The notes under the pieces: model-generated
What the model was told of the DNA's origin: nothing
The model's database searches: none
What the model saw: only the letters and a program-made list of their open reading frames with translations
Program-made: the position numbers and the translations under genes
Assembly: GCF_003576375.1 (NCBI RefSeq)
Contig: NZ_QWGE01000003.1
Location: forward strand, 310,001-374,000
Length of the DNA: 64,000 bases
Direction of reading: 5' to 3'
DNA from: Pontibacter oryzae
GTDB taxonomy: Bacteria > Bacteroidota > Bacteroidia > Cytophagales > Hymenobacteraceae
Shown: piece after piece, positions 35,329 through 44,611 of the stretch
Position numbering within the stretch: position 1 is the stretch's first letter
How the letters are laid out: each line of letters starts with the position of its first letter

Positions 35329-35598
35329 GGTTCGTTCAGTTTGTTATTATTGGTATGCTTATGCCTTATGAGATAACTGTGCCAAAGAGCAGGAAACCAC
35401 CTAAACCACTGAATACCAGATAAAAACAGACAAATCTTAAGATTTAACAGTTTACGCCACTTGGGTAGACATTCTACACACTGGGTACACAACACAGCAG
35501 GTTGTATCGTAATAGGGGCACGCTACCAAGTATGAAACACGACGTATAAATGCCGCAGAGCCGCCAATGGTTAGCCCGAAATTGACTAAATTAGCCCC

Positions 35599-38448
35599 AT
35601 GAGTGAACCACGTAAGAAACTGTTTCTGCTAGACGCCCTAGCATTGATATACCGCGCGCACTTTGCCTTCAGCAAAAACCCGCGTATCAACTCCAAAGGC
35701 ATGAATACCGGTGCCGCCCTTGGCTTTACCAATACTCTGGTAGAGGTGCTGCAAAAGGAAAAGCCTACACACATCGGTGTAGCCTTCGACTCGGCTGCCA
35801 AAACATTCCGCCATGATAACTTTGCCGACTACAAGGCCAACCGCCAGGCACAGCCCGAGGATATCTCTATTGCCATACCTTACTGCAAAAAGATTGTAGA
35901 AGCCTTTAACATTCCAGTGCTGATTATGGATGGTTTCGAGGCAGACGATATTATCGGAACCATGGCACAGAAAGCCGAGAAGGCTGGCTTTGACGTGTAC
36001 ATGATGACACCCGACAAAGATTACTGCCAGTTGGTGACGGATCATATTTTCCTTTACAAACCAGCTTTTATGGGCAATGCCATTGATGTATGGGATGTGC
36101 AGAAAGTGCTGGAGAAGTGGGAAATTGAACGTGTGGAGCAGGTAATTGATATACTCGGCCTGCAGGGCGATGCCGTGGACAACATACCGGGCATACCGGG
36201 CATCGGCGAGAAAACAGCCAAAAGCCTGATCAAACGCTTTGGCTCCGTAGAGAACCTGATTGCTAACTCTGACCAGCTAAAGGGCAAGCAAAAAGAGAAC
36301 GTAGAGAACTTCGCTGAGCAGGGAATGATGTCCAAAGAGTTGGCCACCATACATTGCGATGTGCCGGTAACGTTTAGCGAAGAAGGCCTGCATTACGACG
36401 GCCCGAACGAGGAGCAAATAACTGAACTGTTTGCAGAACTGGAGTTTAGGCAGTTGGCGCAGCGCGTACTGGGCAAAAGCCTCGGAGAAGCCGCTGCTGC
36501 ACCAGTTGCCACCAAAGGAGGCAGACGGGGCAAAACCGCCGACAGCAACCAGACTTCGCTTTTCGGGACACCTGTCGCGGCCCAGGAGGTGGCCCTCATG
36601 GAAGAGGATGCTGCTCCGGCGGTGATGCAAAGCCTCAAGACCACACTTCAGGATTACCACCTTATCAATACGCCCGAGCTGCGCCAAAATCTGATCGAGT
36701 ACCTGCTGAAGCAGGACGAGATCTCTTTTGACACTGAAACCACAAGTGTAGACGCCATTACGGCTCAATTGGTCGGCATGTCGTTTTGCTACCGCGCCGG
36801 TGAGGCCTACTATGTGCCGGTGCCGCATGATAACCTGGAGGAGACCCAACGTATACTTGATGAATTCAGGCCGGTGCTGGAGAATGCCAACATCGCCAAG
36901 ATAGGGCAGAACATAAAGTATGATATCCTGGTGCTGAAGAAGTATAACCTGGATGTGCAGGGCCCGATCTTCGACACCATGCTGGCACACTACCTGCTGG
37001 AGCCCGAGATGCGCCACAACATGGATGTGCTGGCCGAAACTTACCTCAACTATAGCCCGGTGCCAATTACCGAGTTGATCGGCCCGAAGGGGAAGAACCA
37101 GAAAACCATGGCCGACCTAGAGCCGGAACAGGTAAAAGATTATGCCTGCGAGGATGCCGACATCACGCTGCGCCTTAAAGTATACTTTGAGCCGCTGCTG
37201 CAGGAGCAAGGCCTCACCAAACTATTCCGGGAGGTAGAGAACCCACTAGTGCAGGTGCTGGCCGCTATCGAGAACGAGGGCATAAGTATAGACAGCAATG
37301 CCCTGGCCGATTACTCAGCCCAGTTGGAAAGCGAGATTATCACTATTGAGAAGCGCATTTTCGAGATTGCCGGCGTGCAGTTCAATATCGGCTCACCAAA
37401 ACAATTGGGCGAAGTGCTGTTTGATAAATTAGAGCTGCATGGCAAGGCCAAGATCAAGAAAACCAAGACCGGGCAGTATGCTACCGGAGAGGAGATATTA
37501 GCCAAGCTGGCCCCCGACCACGAAATTGTGCGCCTGATTCTGGACCACCGCCAGCTTACCAAGCTTAAATCGACGTACATTGATGCGCTGCCACAACTTG
37601 TTTGCGAATTAGACAACCGCGTACACACTTCCTTCAACCAGGCTGTAACCGCCACCGGTCGCCTCAGTTCCACCAACCCGAACCTGCAGAACATCCCGAT
37701 CCGGACGGAGCGCGGGCGCGAGATACGCAAAGCCTTTGTAGCCCGCGACAGCAAACACCAGATCATCTCTGCCGACTACTCGCAGATTGAGCTGCGCATC
37801 ATGGCCGATTTCAGCGGTGACCCTACTATGAAGGAAGCCTTCAAAAACGGTGTTGATATCCATTCATCCACGGCAAGCAAAGTGTTCCATGTGCCGCTGG
37901 ACCAAGTAGACAGCGAAATGCGCCGTAAGGCAAAAACAGTGAACTTCGGTATTATCTACGGCATTTCTGCCTTTGGCCTGGCCGAGCGCTTGGGCATACC
38001 GCGCCGCGAGGCCGCCGATATCATAGACGAGTATTTTGAGCAATTCCCGGCTGTAAAAGAGTACATGGATAGCACCATAGAGAAAGCGCGGGATCTGGAG
38101 TATGCCGAAACACTGCTACACCGCCGCCGCTACCTCCGCGACATCAACTCACGCAACCAAACCATCCGTGCCTTTGCTGAGCGCAATGCCATCAATGCGC
38201 CTATTCAGGGCACCGCCGCAGATATCATTAAGATCGCGATGATCAACATCCATGATTACCTGCGCCAGGAGAAGCTTAAAACCCGCATGATCCTGCAGGT
38301 GCATGACGAACTTCTGTTTGATGCCCCGAAAGAGGAAATCGAGATCGTGACGCCGAAGATTGTAGAACTTATGACTAACGCCCTGCCACTCAGCGTGCCT
38401 ATGGAAATTGGGCTGGGCGTAGGCGACAACTGGCTGGAAGCGCATTAA
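35599..38448 (+). CDS. polA: DNA polymerase I
   Basis: 949 aa, all three activities apparently intact. 5'-3' exonuclease (about 1-300): FLLDALALIYRAHFA, VAFDSAAKTFRHD, GFEADDIIGT, GLQGDAVDNIPGIPGIGEKTA. 3'-5' proofreading domain (about 350-545): ISFDTETTS with Asp and Glu, IGQNIKYDI, and DYACEDADITL with the Exo III Tyr/Asp. Polymerase (about 570-949): TGRLSSTNPNLQNIPIR, motif A ADYSQIELRIMA, motif B RRKAKTVNFGIIYG and motif C LQVHDELLFD. Essential in replication and repair. Monocistronic, ends at a strong terminator. Confidence 0.98.
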   Translation: MSEPRKKLFLLDALALIYRAHFAFSKNPRINSKGMNTGAALGFTNTLVEVLQKEKPTHIGVAFDSAAKTFRHDNFADYKANRQAQPEDISIAIPYCKKIVEAFNIPVLIMDGFEADDIIGTMAQKAEKAGFDVYMMTPDKDYCQLVTDHIFLYKPAFMGNAIDVWDVQKVLEKWEIERVEQVIDILGLQGDAVDNIPGIPGIGEKTAKSLIKRFGSVENLIANSDQLKGKQKENVENFAEQGMMSKELATIHCDVPVTFSEEGLHYDGPNEEQITELFAELEFRQLAQRVLGKSLGEAAAAPVATKGGRRGKTADSNQTSLFGTPVAAQEVALMEEDAAPAVMQSLKTTLQDYHLINTPELRQNLIEYLLKQDEISFDTETTSVDAITAQLVGMSFCYRAGEAYYVPVPHDNLEETQRILDEFRPVLENANIAKIGQNIKYDILVLKKYNLDVQGPIFDTMLAHYLLEPEMRHNMDVLAETYLNYSPVPITELIGPKGKNQKTMADLEPEQVKDYACEDADITLRLKVYFEPLLQEQGLTKLFREVENPLVQVLAAIENEGISIDSNALADYSAQLESEIITIEKRIFEIAGVQFNIGSPKQLGEVLFDKLELHGKAKIKKTKTGQYATGEEILAKLAPDHEIVRLILDHRQLTKLKSTYIDALPQLVCELDNRVHTSFNQAVTATGRLSSTNPNLQNIPIRTERGREIRKAFVARDSKHQIISADYSQIELRIMADFSGDPTMKEAFKNGVDIHSSTASKVFHVPLDQVDSEMRRKAKTVNFGIIYGISAFGLAERLGIPRREAADIIDEYFEQFPAVKEYMDSTIEKARDLEYAETLLHRRRYLRDINSRNQTIRAFAERNAINAPIQGTAADIIKIAMINIHDYLRQEKLKTRMILQVHDELLFDAPKEEIEIVTPKIVELMTNALPLSVPMEIGLGVGDNWLEAH

Positions 38449-38506
38449 ACTCATACTTCGCAGGAAAAGTGTTCCCCTGCAAGAAACATTATTAATGCTC
38501 CTGTTA

Positions 38507-38549
38507 CCAACAAAAAAGCACCTCTTTTCGGGAGGTGCTTTTTTGTTGG
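38507..38549. terminator. Strong bidirectional terminator
   Basis: Arms beginning at 38507 and ending at 38549 pair over about 18 bp (CCAACAAAAAAGCACCTC with its complement) around TTTTCG, with A6/T6 tracts in the stem. It separates convergent polA and the SGNH hydrolase gene. Confidence 0.92.
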
Positions 38550-38564
38550 TGATACAATGTATAC

Positions 38565-39869
38565 TTATGGTAGCAACACGGCTCTATATTGTGTTTCATC
38601 CACAAACGGGATGCTTGCATTATACTTTGAGTTGATCTCACGCAATATTCTGTTGGCAACAATCGCATAGCCTCTTGGCGTTAAGTGCACACCATCAAGC
38701 GAGAACAGGTTACCTGTAATAAAGGCTGGGCTGTAAGTAACTGCATTTAAGGCAAATCCTCCCTTAATGGAGTTAAAATAGCCATTCATGTCAACGTACG
38801 CCAGGTTCTTAGTTTGAGCAGCAGTAGCTAGCTTTGCGTTAAACTCAGCAGTTCTGCTAATAACAGCCTCTACTTCGTTGACATCAAGCACTTCGCTGTT
38901 AGCAAGCGGGTTTAGCGGGCTAAAACCGTGAGGCACTGTTCCAATCCCCGGAACTGACTCTGGAGTACCTACAGTTGAGGTCAATAGCACGTAATCTGTT
39001 GTTTGAGCCTCACGCACTGTATTATCTGCTAACCTGATGTACAGCTTCGCGTTTGACGCAGCAGCTAATTGCTTTAACTGAGCCGTAGACTTAGTTGTAA
39101 AGAAAGGTATTGCCGTCACATCTGGAATGTTGATCACTGCACCTTCTACATTTGGTTTTGCCAAGGCAGCCATCATAGCATCCAAGTTAGACTGAAAAAC
39201 ACTAGCGCTTGTCATGGAGGCTACACCGCCGGAAGTTGCGTACCCGAGTACATCGTTATTGCCTAACCACATTGTAAAGAAGGTAGGGTTAGTTGCCCCA
39301 ACGTAATTTACGTATGGCATTAAGGCCTCAGTAGGCGTAGGGCTGTCTGGCAACAGGCGCTCATAGTATGGGTTAAAGCCAAGCGGGTTGTCATATCCGT
39401 ACCCTGCAGTAGTAACATCTGCCATTTTAATACCTGGCACACCAAGGTTGTTCACTGGCTGCAGGTAAGGTGCAAGCAGGTTCGTTTTACCATCCTTGCC
39501 TTTACCAACTACGGCAAGGTTATCTGTAACCGGGGTCAGGATTGGACTGGTTGGCGAGGAAAAACCCGTAAGCCTTACATAACCCGAACCGTTGCGCTGC
39601 GCCTCTGAAAATAGTGGTTGCACAAACTCTCCACCTCCTGCCAGCGAGAACTGCTGCGCGATCAGGGCTGGGTATGAGCTTATCTGGCCCTCAAGGTATA
39701 AACCGTTATCCTGAAAACCTGCAGTCAGGGAGTTACCCACAGCCACATACTTTGTTAAGTCTAAACTTCCTGAGGAAGGGTTGGCTGCATCGATTTCTGG
39801 ATCGCAGCTTGATAACAGCATGCCTGCCGCCAAGGCAAGCAAACCGAATTTATTGAAGAAGTTCTTCAT
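38565..39869 (-). CDS. SGNH/GDSL hydrolase family lipoprotein
   Basis: 434 aa. Lipoprotein signal (LAAGMLLSSC, Cys at about residue 22). SGNH block I is VAVGNSLTAGFQDNG (about 41-55, nucleophile Ser in G-N-S-L). Block III is TMWLGNNDVLGYA (about 199-211), with Gly and Asn of the oxyanion hole. Block V is LDGVHLTPRGYAIVAN (about 393-408), with catalytic Asp and His. Probably an outer-membrane or periplasmic lipase/esterase. It follows the FadL-type porin gene by 15 nt, so substrate uptake and hydrolysis are likely coupled (inference). This pairing is common in Bacteroidota. Confidence 0.9.
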   Translation of the reverse strand: MKNFFNKFGLLALAAGMLLSSCDPEIDAANPSSGSLDLTKYVAVGNSLTAGFQDNGLYLEGQISSYPALIAQQFSLAGGGEFVQPLFSEAQRNGSGYVRLTGFSSPTSPILTPVTDNLAVVGKGKDGKTNLLAPYLQPVNNLGVPGIKMADVTTAGYGYDNPLGFNPYYERLLPDSPTPTEALMPYVNYVGATNPTFFTMWLGNNDVLGYATSGGVASMTSASVFQSNLDAMMAALAKPNVEGAVINIPDVTAIPFFTTKSTAQLKQLAAASNAKLYIRLADNTVREAQTTDYVLLTSTVGTPESVPGIGTVPHGFSPLNPLANSEVLDVNEVEAVISRTAEFNAKLATAAQTKNLAYVDMNGYFNSIKGGFALNAVTYSPAFITGNLFSLDGVHLTPRGYAIVANRILREINSKYNASIPFVDETQYRAVLLP

Positions 39870-39884
39870 AACTAGTTAAGGTAA

Positions 39885-41123
39885 TTAGAATTTAAAGTTA
39901 AGGCCTATACCAGGGATATAAGCAACCGACTTGAACGTACCGGCCACGCCACCAGATAGATCAGCTTGGTCTGTTCTCTCCTTTTTGTTGATGTAAAGGA
40001 AAGATGCATCCAGGCTGAAGTTATCAGAGATGCTATAGCCTACACCAGCAGACAAACCGCGAGAGTCGGCATCTGGTGTTTCAGGGGTCAAGTATCCGTC
40101 TTGTACAGGAGACTGGTCATAATAAGCACCGCCACGCACAGCCAATTTATCGTTAACCATATACTCTGCACCTAGTCTGTAGATAAAGGCATCGTCATAG
40201 TTTCTGGCGCTTTCAGAAAATCCAGAACCTCTGATTTGTTTCGAGAAGTCGAAGCGCAGCGACTCATATGCACTCCAGCGCACATGGCTCACATCAGCTG
40301 CCAGCGTTAGCTTATCGTTTACTTGGTAGCCTAAACCTAAAGTTAGTGTAGCTGGTAATGGCAACTGTGCCGAGAACTCAGTTCCAGATGGGAAGTTGCT
40401 GCTTGCAGACGCGGGGATGTTTGTAAAGGTAACATCACCCTCTTGTACCTCAAGCTCAACTTTAGAGCGATAGTCTAAGCCGATTGTCAGCTTATCCGTA
40501 GCCTGGTAAAACACGCCAACGTTTATGCCGAAGCCCGTCTTAGCGCCACCATCAAGCTCTATGGTTCCTTCCTGTCTTTCGGAGTTTTCTACTGGCAACA
40601 CACGTTGCAGGTTCACGCTTCCTGTGGCAATTACAAAGCCTAAGCCTACACCAAATTTATCACCGAGTTTATAGCTTACAGTTGGTTGTATAAAGATGGC
40701 TTGCAAGTCAATCTCATTCAGCGAATAACGGCCATTCCACTCATTGCCCCATCTAACGCCACTACCGAAAGGAGTATAAACCCCTAAACCTACAGTCAAG
40801 AGGTCATCAATTTTATAAGCGGCATATACCTGAAAAGGAGTACCAAGGTCATTATCTGCTTTTGCAGAAGAGTTTGTTGGCTCTATGGCCCGGTAGGCTA
40901 TTCTAGAGTTAATAGCGCTTGCCCCAATAGTTACTCCGCTCTCACGGATGGAGCTCAAGGCACCAGGGTTGAAGAAGATACTAGCTGTACCCGTTTGGAT
41001 ACCTGTACCAGTATGCCCCATACCTATCTGGCGCTGGCTGGCCAGGTTTACCTGGTAACCTCCGGCCATTGCAGAAGCCGATAGGAGCGTACCACCTAGT
41101 AAGGCTAAAATTTTGCTTTTCAT
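39885..41123 (-). CDS. OmpP1/FadL family outer membrane transporter
   Basis: 412 aa, 14-strand beta-barrel predicted. Signal peptide ends ASAMA (about residue 20); mature start GGYQVNLASQRQIGMGHTGTG, with the FadL-type plug region IFFNPGALSSI (about 49-59). Later family motifs are GLGVYTPFGSGVRW (about 112-125) and GRYSLNEIDLQAIFIQPTVSY (about 130-150 in two pieces). It ends in GIGLNFKF with terminal Phe. Transports long-chain fatty acids or other hydrophobic molecules. Co-transcribed with the SGNH hydrolase. The coding region contains no AAGTATA motif, unlike most of the window. Confidence 0.93.
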   Translation of the reverse strand: MKSKILALLGGTLLSASAMAGGYQVNLASQRQIGMGHTGTGIQTGTASIFFNPGALSSIRESGVTIGASAINSRIAYRAIEPTNSSAKADNDLGTPFQVYAAYKIDDLLTVGLGVYTPFGSGVRWGNEWNGRYSLNEIDLQAIFIQPTVSYKLGDKFGVGLGFVIATGSVNLQRVLPVENSERQEGTIELDGGAKTGFGINVGVFYQATDKLTIGLDYRSKVELEVQEGDVTFTNIPASASSNFPSGTEFSAQLPLPATLTLGLGYQVNDKLTLAADVSHVRWSAYESLRFDFSKQIRGSGFSESARNYDDAFIYRLGAEYMVNDKLAVRGGAYYDQSPVQDGYLTPETPDADSRGLSAGVGYSISDNFSLDASFLYINKKERTDQADLSGGVAGTFKSVAYIPGIGLNFKF

Positions 41124-41476
41124 AAGGTCAACTATAAGTGAAATAGGGTGATAATTAGTCTAAACAAATATATGCTTATTACAGCGGCCCGCAATATTTT
41201 TTCAAATATTTTTCCAATCGGGTCGAAAAATGATTTCATCGAGTGTCGCTCACGCTTTGCGCTAATTTTAGAGGTGTGCACACGGCGCAGGCAATCAGGC
41301 TTTACGCGCTAAAATGCATGATCCAATATAGCAGCGGATTGCCCGGTTATACTTTGCCTGTAGCCACCACACAGTTTATCAGCTATGGCAACAAAGTATA
41401 AATTTATCCTCCTATAAAATCTATCTTATTTGCGCGGCATCTCGTTAGATAAACCTTAAAAACTGACTAGAACGCA
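41124..41476. other. Intergenic region between divergent OmpP1 and TrxR-like genes
   Basis: 353 nt, AT-rich near both ends, no gene seen. Contains the candidate OmpP1 promoter (41165-41195), a perfect GTGTGCACAC palindrome near 41273-41282, and two AAGTATA/TATACTT copies close to 41346 and 41395. Confidence 0.6.
41165..41195 (-). promoter_or_regulatory. Candidate promoter of the OmpP1-SGNH operon
   Basis: On the minus strand TATATTTG (41172-41165) lies 42 nt before the ATG, with ATTG (one base from TTTG) exactly 19 nt upstream at 41195-41192. Confidence 0.55.
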
Positions 41477-42373
41477 ATGTACGATGTGATAATAATAGGA
41501 GGCGGCCCCGCAGGCTTGAACGCAGCTATGCTTCTGGGCCGCTCGCGCCGCAGTGTAATTGTGCTGGATAGCGGTGAGCCACGTAACCGCTGGGCCAATA
41601 ACATGAATGGCTTTTTAACCAGCGATGGCATGAACCCGCGTGAGTTCATTAAGAAGGGAAGAGAAGAGCTCGCCAAGTATGGCGTAAAGCTGGTAGATAC
41701 CCGCGTAACGTGCGCCACTTACAGCAAAGGCACCTTTATAGTAGACGATGCGGACGGCACGGTATACAAATCTAAAAAGCTGCTGCTGGCCACTGGCCTA
41801 AAAGACAATTTACCTGAGTTGGAAGGGCTAGAGAAGATGTACGGCAAAAGTATTCATCACTGCCCTTACTGCGACGGTTGGGAAAGCCGCGACAAAGCCA
41901 TTGCCGTGTATGGCCCTAAAAGACATGGCGTGGGCCAATCGCTGGCCATGAAGAACTGGAGCCCGGACGTAACGCTGTATACCGACGGAACCGATGACCT
42001 TACACGTGCCGACCTAGAACTGCTTAAACGGAACGAGGTGAAAGTATGCAAAGATAAAATCACAAGGTTGGAAGGGACAGAAGACGGCATGCTGCAACAC
42101 ATTGTGCTTAGCACCGGCGAGAAACGCGCGCAGCAAGCCATGTTCTTCTCGCTGGGCACCAAGCAGCAGTCCGATTTGGGTGAGCAGCTTGGTTGTGAGT
42201 TCACAAACAAAGGTGTTATCCGGACAAAGAAGCTGCAGCAGTCCAACATTCCGGGGTTGTTTGTAGCCGGCGATGCCGCCCGCGATATGCAAATGGTGGT
42301 GGTAGCCGCCGCCGAAGGCGCTAAGGCTGGCGTGGCTATAAACATGGAGCTGCAAAAAGAAGAGCGAAAATAG
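41477..42373 (+). CDS. Thioredoxin reductase-like NAD(P)/FAD oxidoreductase
   Basis: 298 aa two-dinucleotide-binding-domain flavoprotein. FAD motif DVIIIGGGPAGLNAAMLLGRSRR (about 3-25 in total). The redox pair CPYC lies in HHCPYCDGWESR (about 131-142), a TrxR-like position with spacing C-P-Y-C. The NADPH domain is less canonical (AVYGPKRHGVGQSLAMKNW in place of GxGxxA). The C-terminal FAD contact is GLFVAGDAARDMQMVVVAAAEGAKAG (about 257-282). Probably a disulfide reductase or NADPH-dependent oxidoreductase; not necessarily the housekeeping TrxB. Terminator follows. Confidence 0.9.
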   Translation: MYDVIIIGGGPAGLNAAMLLGRSRRSVIVLDSGEPRNRWANNMNGFLTSDGMNPREFIKKGREELAKYGVKLVDTRVTCATYSKGTFIVDDADGTVYKSKKLLLATGLKDNLPELEGLEKMYGKSIHHCPYCDGWESRDKAIAVYGPKRHGVGQSLAMKNWSPDVTLYTDGTDDLTRADLELLKRNEVKVCKDKITRLEGTEDGMLQHIVLSTGEKRAQQAMFFSLGTKQQSDLGEQLGCEFTNKGVIRTKKLQQSNIPGLFVAGDAARDMQMVVVAAAEGAKAGVAINMELQKEERK

Positions 42374-42409
42374 GGGATAGGCTCAAATTATCTATCCCTC
42401 ATACTTCGA

Positions 42410-42455
42410 GCGGCAAGGATGATTGATTAGTAATCGTCCTTGCCGCTTGGTGTTT
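42410..42455. terminator. Terminator between the TrxR-like and cyanophycinase genes
   Basis: A 15-bp stem (42410-42424 with 42432-42446, one G-U) around a 7-nt loop, followed by TGGTGTTTT on the plus strand. Shared by two convergent genes. Confidence 0.85.
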
Positions 42456-42480
42456 TAACCCGAAGTAGAATACCGGTTAT

Positions 42481-43308
42481 TTACCCGTTAACCACAGACT
42501 TACTTACCTCTTGGGCCAAAGACTGAAACAGGTGCTCTCGGAGGCAATAGCGGTAGCCATGTACCAGCAGGTGCATTTTGAGGTTCTCAACGGCTATTGG
42601 CTCGTTGTCTGCCACTAAAGGTATGTTCGAGAATTTTATACCCCCGCCATCTATGACGGTAACCACGCCGGGGCCGAATACTTCTACCTGGTCTCCCTCC
42701 TTTATAATGATGCCTGTTTCCTCGCTCAGGCCTATACCTATGTAGGCAGGGTCGTGGGCAACGGCATGGGCCAGCCTTCCAAAGCGGCCACGTTCCGCAA
42801 AGTGCGTATCAATGAAGATGTTTTTGATGAACGAGCAACCCTCTGTGGTCTTCATCTCTCCTTTGATGAGGGAGTAATGGCCATAGCCGTTGTAAATCAT
42901 GCGATCAGACATGATGGCTGCGCCTGCGCTTGTTCCGGCAATGATAATGTCATCCGTCCGATAGCGGCGGTGCATACTATCTAGCAGTGCGGTGCCGTTC
43001 AGAAACTTTGCAAGCCGCACCTGGTCGCCACCCGTGAAAAAAATAACGTCGGCTTTAGCAATTCGCTGCAGGTATTCCGGCTTATCAGCAGGGTTGGTTT
43101 CATCGATGTGCATAAAATGCACGCTGTGGCAACCCATTTCCTCAAAGGCTTCTTTGTAAGCCATCCCCGACTCTTCCGGTGTGCTCGCGGCTGTGGCAAT
43201 TACTTCTATATGTGAGGTTACAGCGCAAATCTCAGAGCGGATCAGTTTAATCAGCCCATCGTCATCGCCGCCACCCAAGGCAATTAGTTTTCCTTTTACT
43301 GGCTCCAT
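42481..43308 (-). CDS. Cyanophycinase family peptidase (S51)
   Basis: 275 aa, no signal peptide, so cytoplasmic. Cyanophycinase hydrolyses the polymer multi-L-arginyl-poly-L-aspartate to beta-Asp-Arg dipeptides. Visible motifs: KLIALGGGDDDG (about 6-17), VIATAASTPEESG (about 36-48), IFFTGGDQVRLAK (about 90-102), the nucleophile Ser in IIAGTSAGAAIMSD (about 122-135), and IDTHFAERGRFGRL (about 166-179), with GIGLSEETGIII close to the end. Full length for bacterial cyanophycinase. No cyanophycin synthetase is in the window. Monocistronic. Confidence 0.9.
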   Translation of the reverse strand: MEPVKGKLIALGGGDDDGLIKLIRSEICAVTSHIEVIATAASTPEESGMAYKEAFEEMGCHSVHFMHIDETNPADKPEYLQRIAKADVIFFTGGDQVRLAKFLNGTALLDSMHRRYRTDDIIIAGTSAGAAIMSDRMIYNGYGHYSLIKGEMKTTEGCSFIKNIFIDTHFAERGRFGRLAHAVAHDPAYIGIGLSEETGIIIKEGDQVEVFGPGVVTVIDGGGIKFSNIPLVADNEPIAVENLKMHLLVHGYRYCLREHLFQSLAQEVSKSVVNG

Positions 43309-43401
43309 AGATGCTTTTACTCTTAAAATGCTACTATATACTACGTAAAACTACCTGAGGTTGAGGTCTACGGTAAGATTGGCAGCACTTTAAAATTTAC
43401 C

Positions 43402-44268
43402 TTATGGCAGAAGCTCTTTTTGGCGGGGCAGTTCCTCACGCGATGGCACTGTACCATCCGGCAGTTGCCATGGGCGCTGCTTCTCAAAAGGCATCCGGAA
43501 CAGGTGCGCCGGGCTTTGCTCATGGGGGTTCCGGTAAGAGGGTACTCCAATAGTAATCTTATCCTGAGGCACGTTCAGGCGCAGGGTCTGGTGCAGGCGG
43601 TCCCAGGCAGAAAAAATAACGGAGAAATTACTGTTGGTTTCACGGGCTACAATGGAATGGTGGATCCCGTGCATGCGTGGGGTAACCATAAGCTGGCACA
43701 GGTGCTTCTCGAACGCATAAGGCAAGCGTAAATTGCTATGATGAAAAGCGGTGCAGCCCTCAAAGATCACCTCATAGAAAAGCACCAAAGGCGCAGGCAC
43801 ACCCAAAAGAGCTACCATACCTCCCCGGTAAGGCACCGAAGCAACATTCTCCCCAATGTGAAAGCGCCAGGCAGAAGACAGATCTAGGTCCATATCAATG
43901 TGGTGCACGTTGTGGAAGCGCCAGAGCAGGTCGGACTTGTGCAGCAGCACATGCCACAGGTAGTTACTGTAATCAAGCAGCAGAAAGCCGGCGCCATACT
44001 TTGCCCATTTAGGCAGGCGTAGCCAAGCCATCAGCCCAAAGCTATTTTTGTTTGCCCATTGGGCGGCGGCATACATGCCGGGCACAAGCAAGAGGCGCAA
44101 TGCCGGTACAGCTGCTGCGGCAACGCTACCATTCTCTACCAACCGATCTTTCTTGGGCCGGGTGCGCCGGCGCAACTGGTGCTTACGCTCTAACACAAAT
44201 AAAACCATAGCAGCTGCACCCAATATGGGCATGCCCAAAGTATCGAATTTACGGAACATGAACTTCAT
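43402..44268 (-). CDS. Sterol desaturase/fatty acid hydroxylase family protein
   Basis: 288 aa membrane di-iron oxygenase. Hydrophobic helices at about 12-28 and 50-75. The three histidine boxes are WHVLLHKS (HxxxH, about 105-112), RFHNVHHID (HxxHH, about 117-125) and TPRMHGIHHSIV (HxxHH, about 193-204), with an intermediate HHSN near 176. The family introduces hydroxyl groups or double bonds into lipids or carotenoid-like substrates; the exact substrate is open. The promoter side carries two 16-bp palindromes overlapping a -7 element, pointing to repression by a dedicated regulator. Confidence 0.9.
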   Translation of the reverse strand: MKFMFRKFDTLGMPILGAAAMVLFVLERKHQLRRRTRPKKDRLVENGSVAAAAVPALRLLLVPGMYAAAQWANKNSFGLMAWLRLPKWAKYGAGFLLLDYSNYLWHVLLHKSDLLWRFHNVHHIDMDLDLSSAWRFHIGENVASVPYRGGMVALLGVPAPLVLFYEVIFEGCTAFHHSNLRLPYAFEKHLCQLMVTPRMHGIHHSIVARETNSNFSVIFSAWDRLHQTLRLNVPQDKITIGVPSYRNPHEQSPAHLFRMPFEKQRPWQLPDGTVPSREELPRQKELLP

Positions 44269-44377
44269 ACTTTCTGCTACCAGCCTCTGGCGATTTTAGT
44301 TGCACTGGCCACAGCAAACACAGTGTTTAAACAAGAAAAAATATTTTTAATTCTAGACTGGCTTTTTGTGAAAAAAA

Positions 44378-44393
44378 TGTTCGGTACTGAACA
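44378..44393. promoter_or_regulatory. 16-bp near-palindromic operator, site 1
   Basis: TGTTCGGTACTGAACA; seven of eight base pairs of the dyad are perfect. Its twin starts 22 bp later, about two helical turns. The form (consensus TGTTCGGTACCGAACA) resembles TetR-type operators (inference). Confidence 0.7.
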
Positions 44394-44399
44394 GTTAAG

Positions 44400-44415
44400 T
44401 GTTCGGCACCGGACA
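44400..44415. promoter_or_regulatory. 16-bp near-palindromic operator, site 2
   Basis: TGTTCGGCACCGGACA, 13 of 16 bases identical to site 1. It overlaps the end of the -7 element of the desaturase gene and spans its likely transcription start, so bound protein would block initiation. Confidence 0.7.
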
Positions 44416-44421
44416 AATATA
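44414..44421 (-). promoter_or_regulatory. -7 element TATATTTG of the desaturase gene
   Basis: A perfect TAnnTTTG on the minus strand; start expected near 44407, giving a leader of about 140 nt. No clear TTTG at the -33 position, consistent with a regulated promoter. Confidence 0.55.
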
Positions 44422-44611
44422 TCGCTCCAGAAACTATAAATTTATACACAACAACCTAATAAACAGATAGTTACAAACTATGGCACGCATCATGTAATAG
44501 CTCAAGCAGGAATAAAAAAATTATAGTAGACATAAGCAACCATTCGCTACAGCCTGCTATCTATTAATACAGAAGCTTATAATAAAGTATAAACCAACTA
44601 ACTATAAAGCC

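Larger units (their letters stand above)
44269..44611. other. Divergent AT-rich regulatory region
   Basis: 343 nt without a gene. From left: the leader of the desaturase, two operators (44378-44415), the desaturase -7 box (44414-44421), then AT-rich sequence leading to the peptide genes, including one AAGTATA (about 44585) just upstream of the first peptide start. Confidence 0.7.

Noticed and set aside
35370..35395. Sigma54 promoter for the PepSY-like genes (TGGCAC on the minus strand)
   Set aside because: No GC at the required -12 position.
44481..44496. Sigma54-like promoter upstream of the micropeptides (TGGCACG-CATC-ATGTA)
   Set aside because: The -24 part is perfect, but the invariant GC of the -12 element is GT; one match of this kind is expected by chance.
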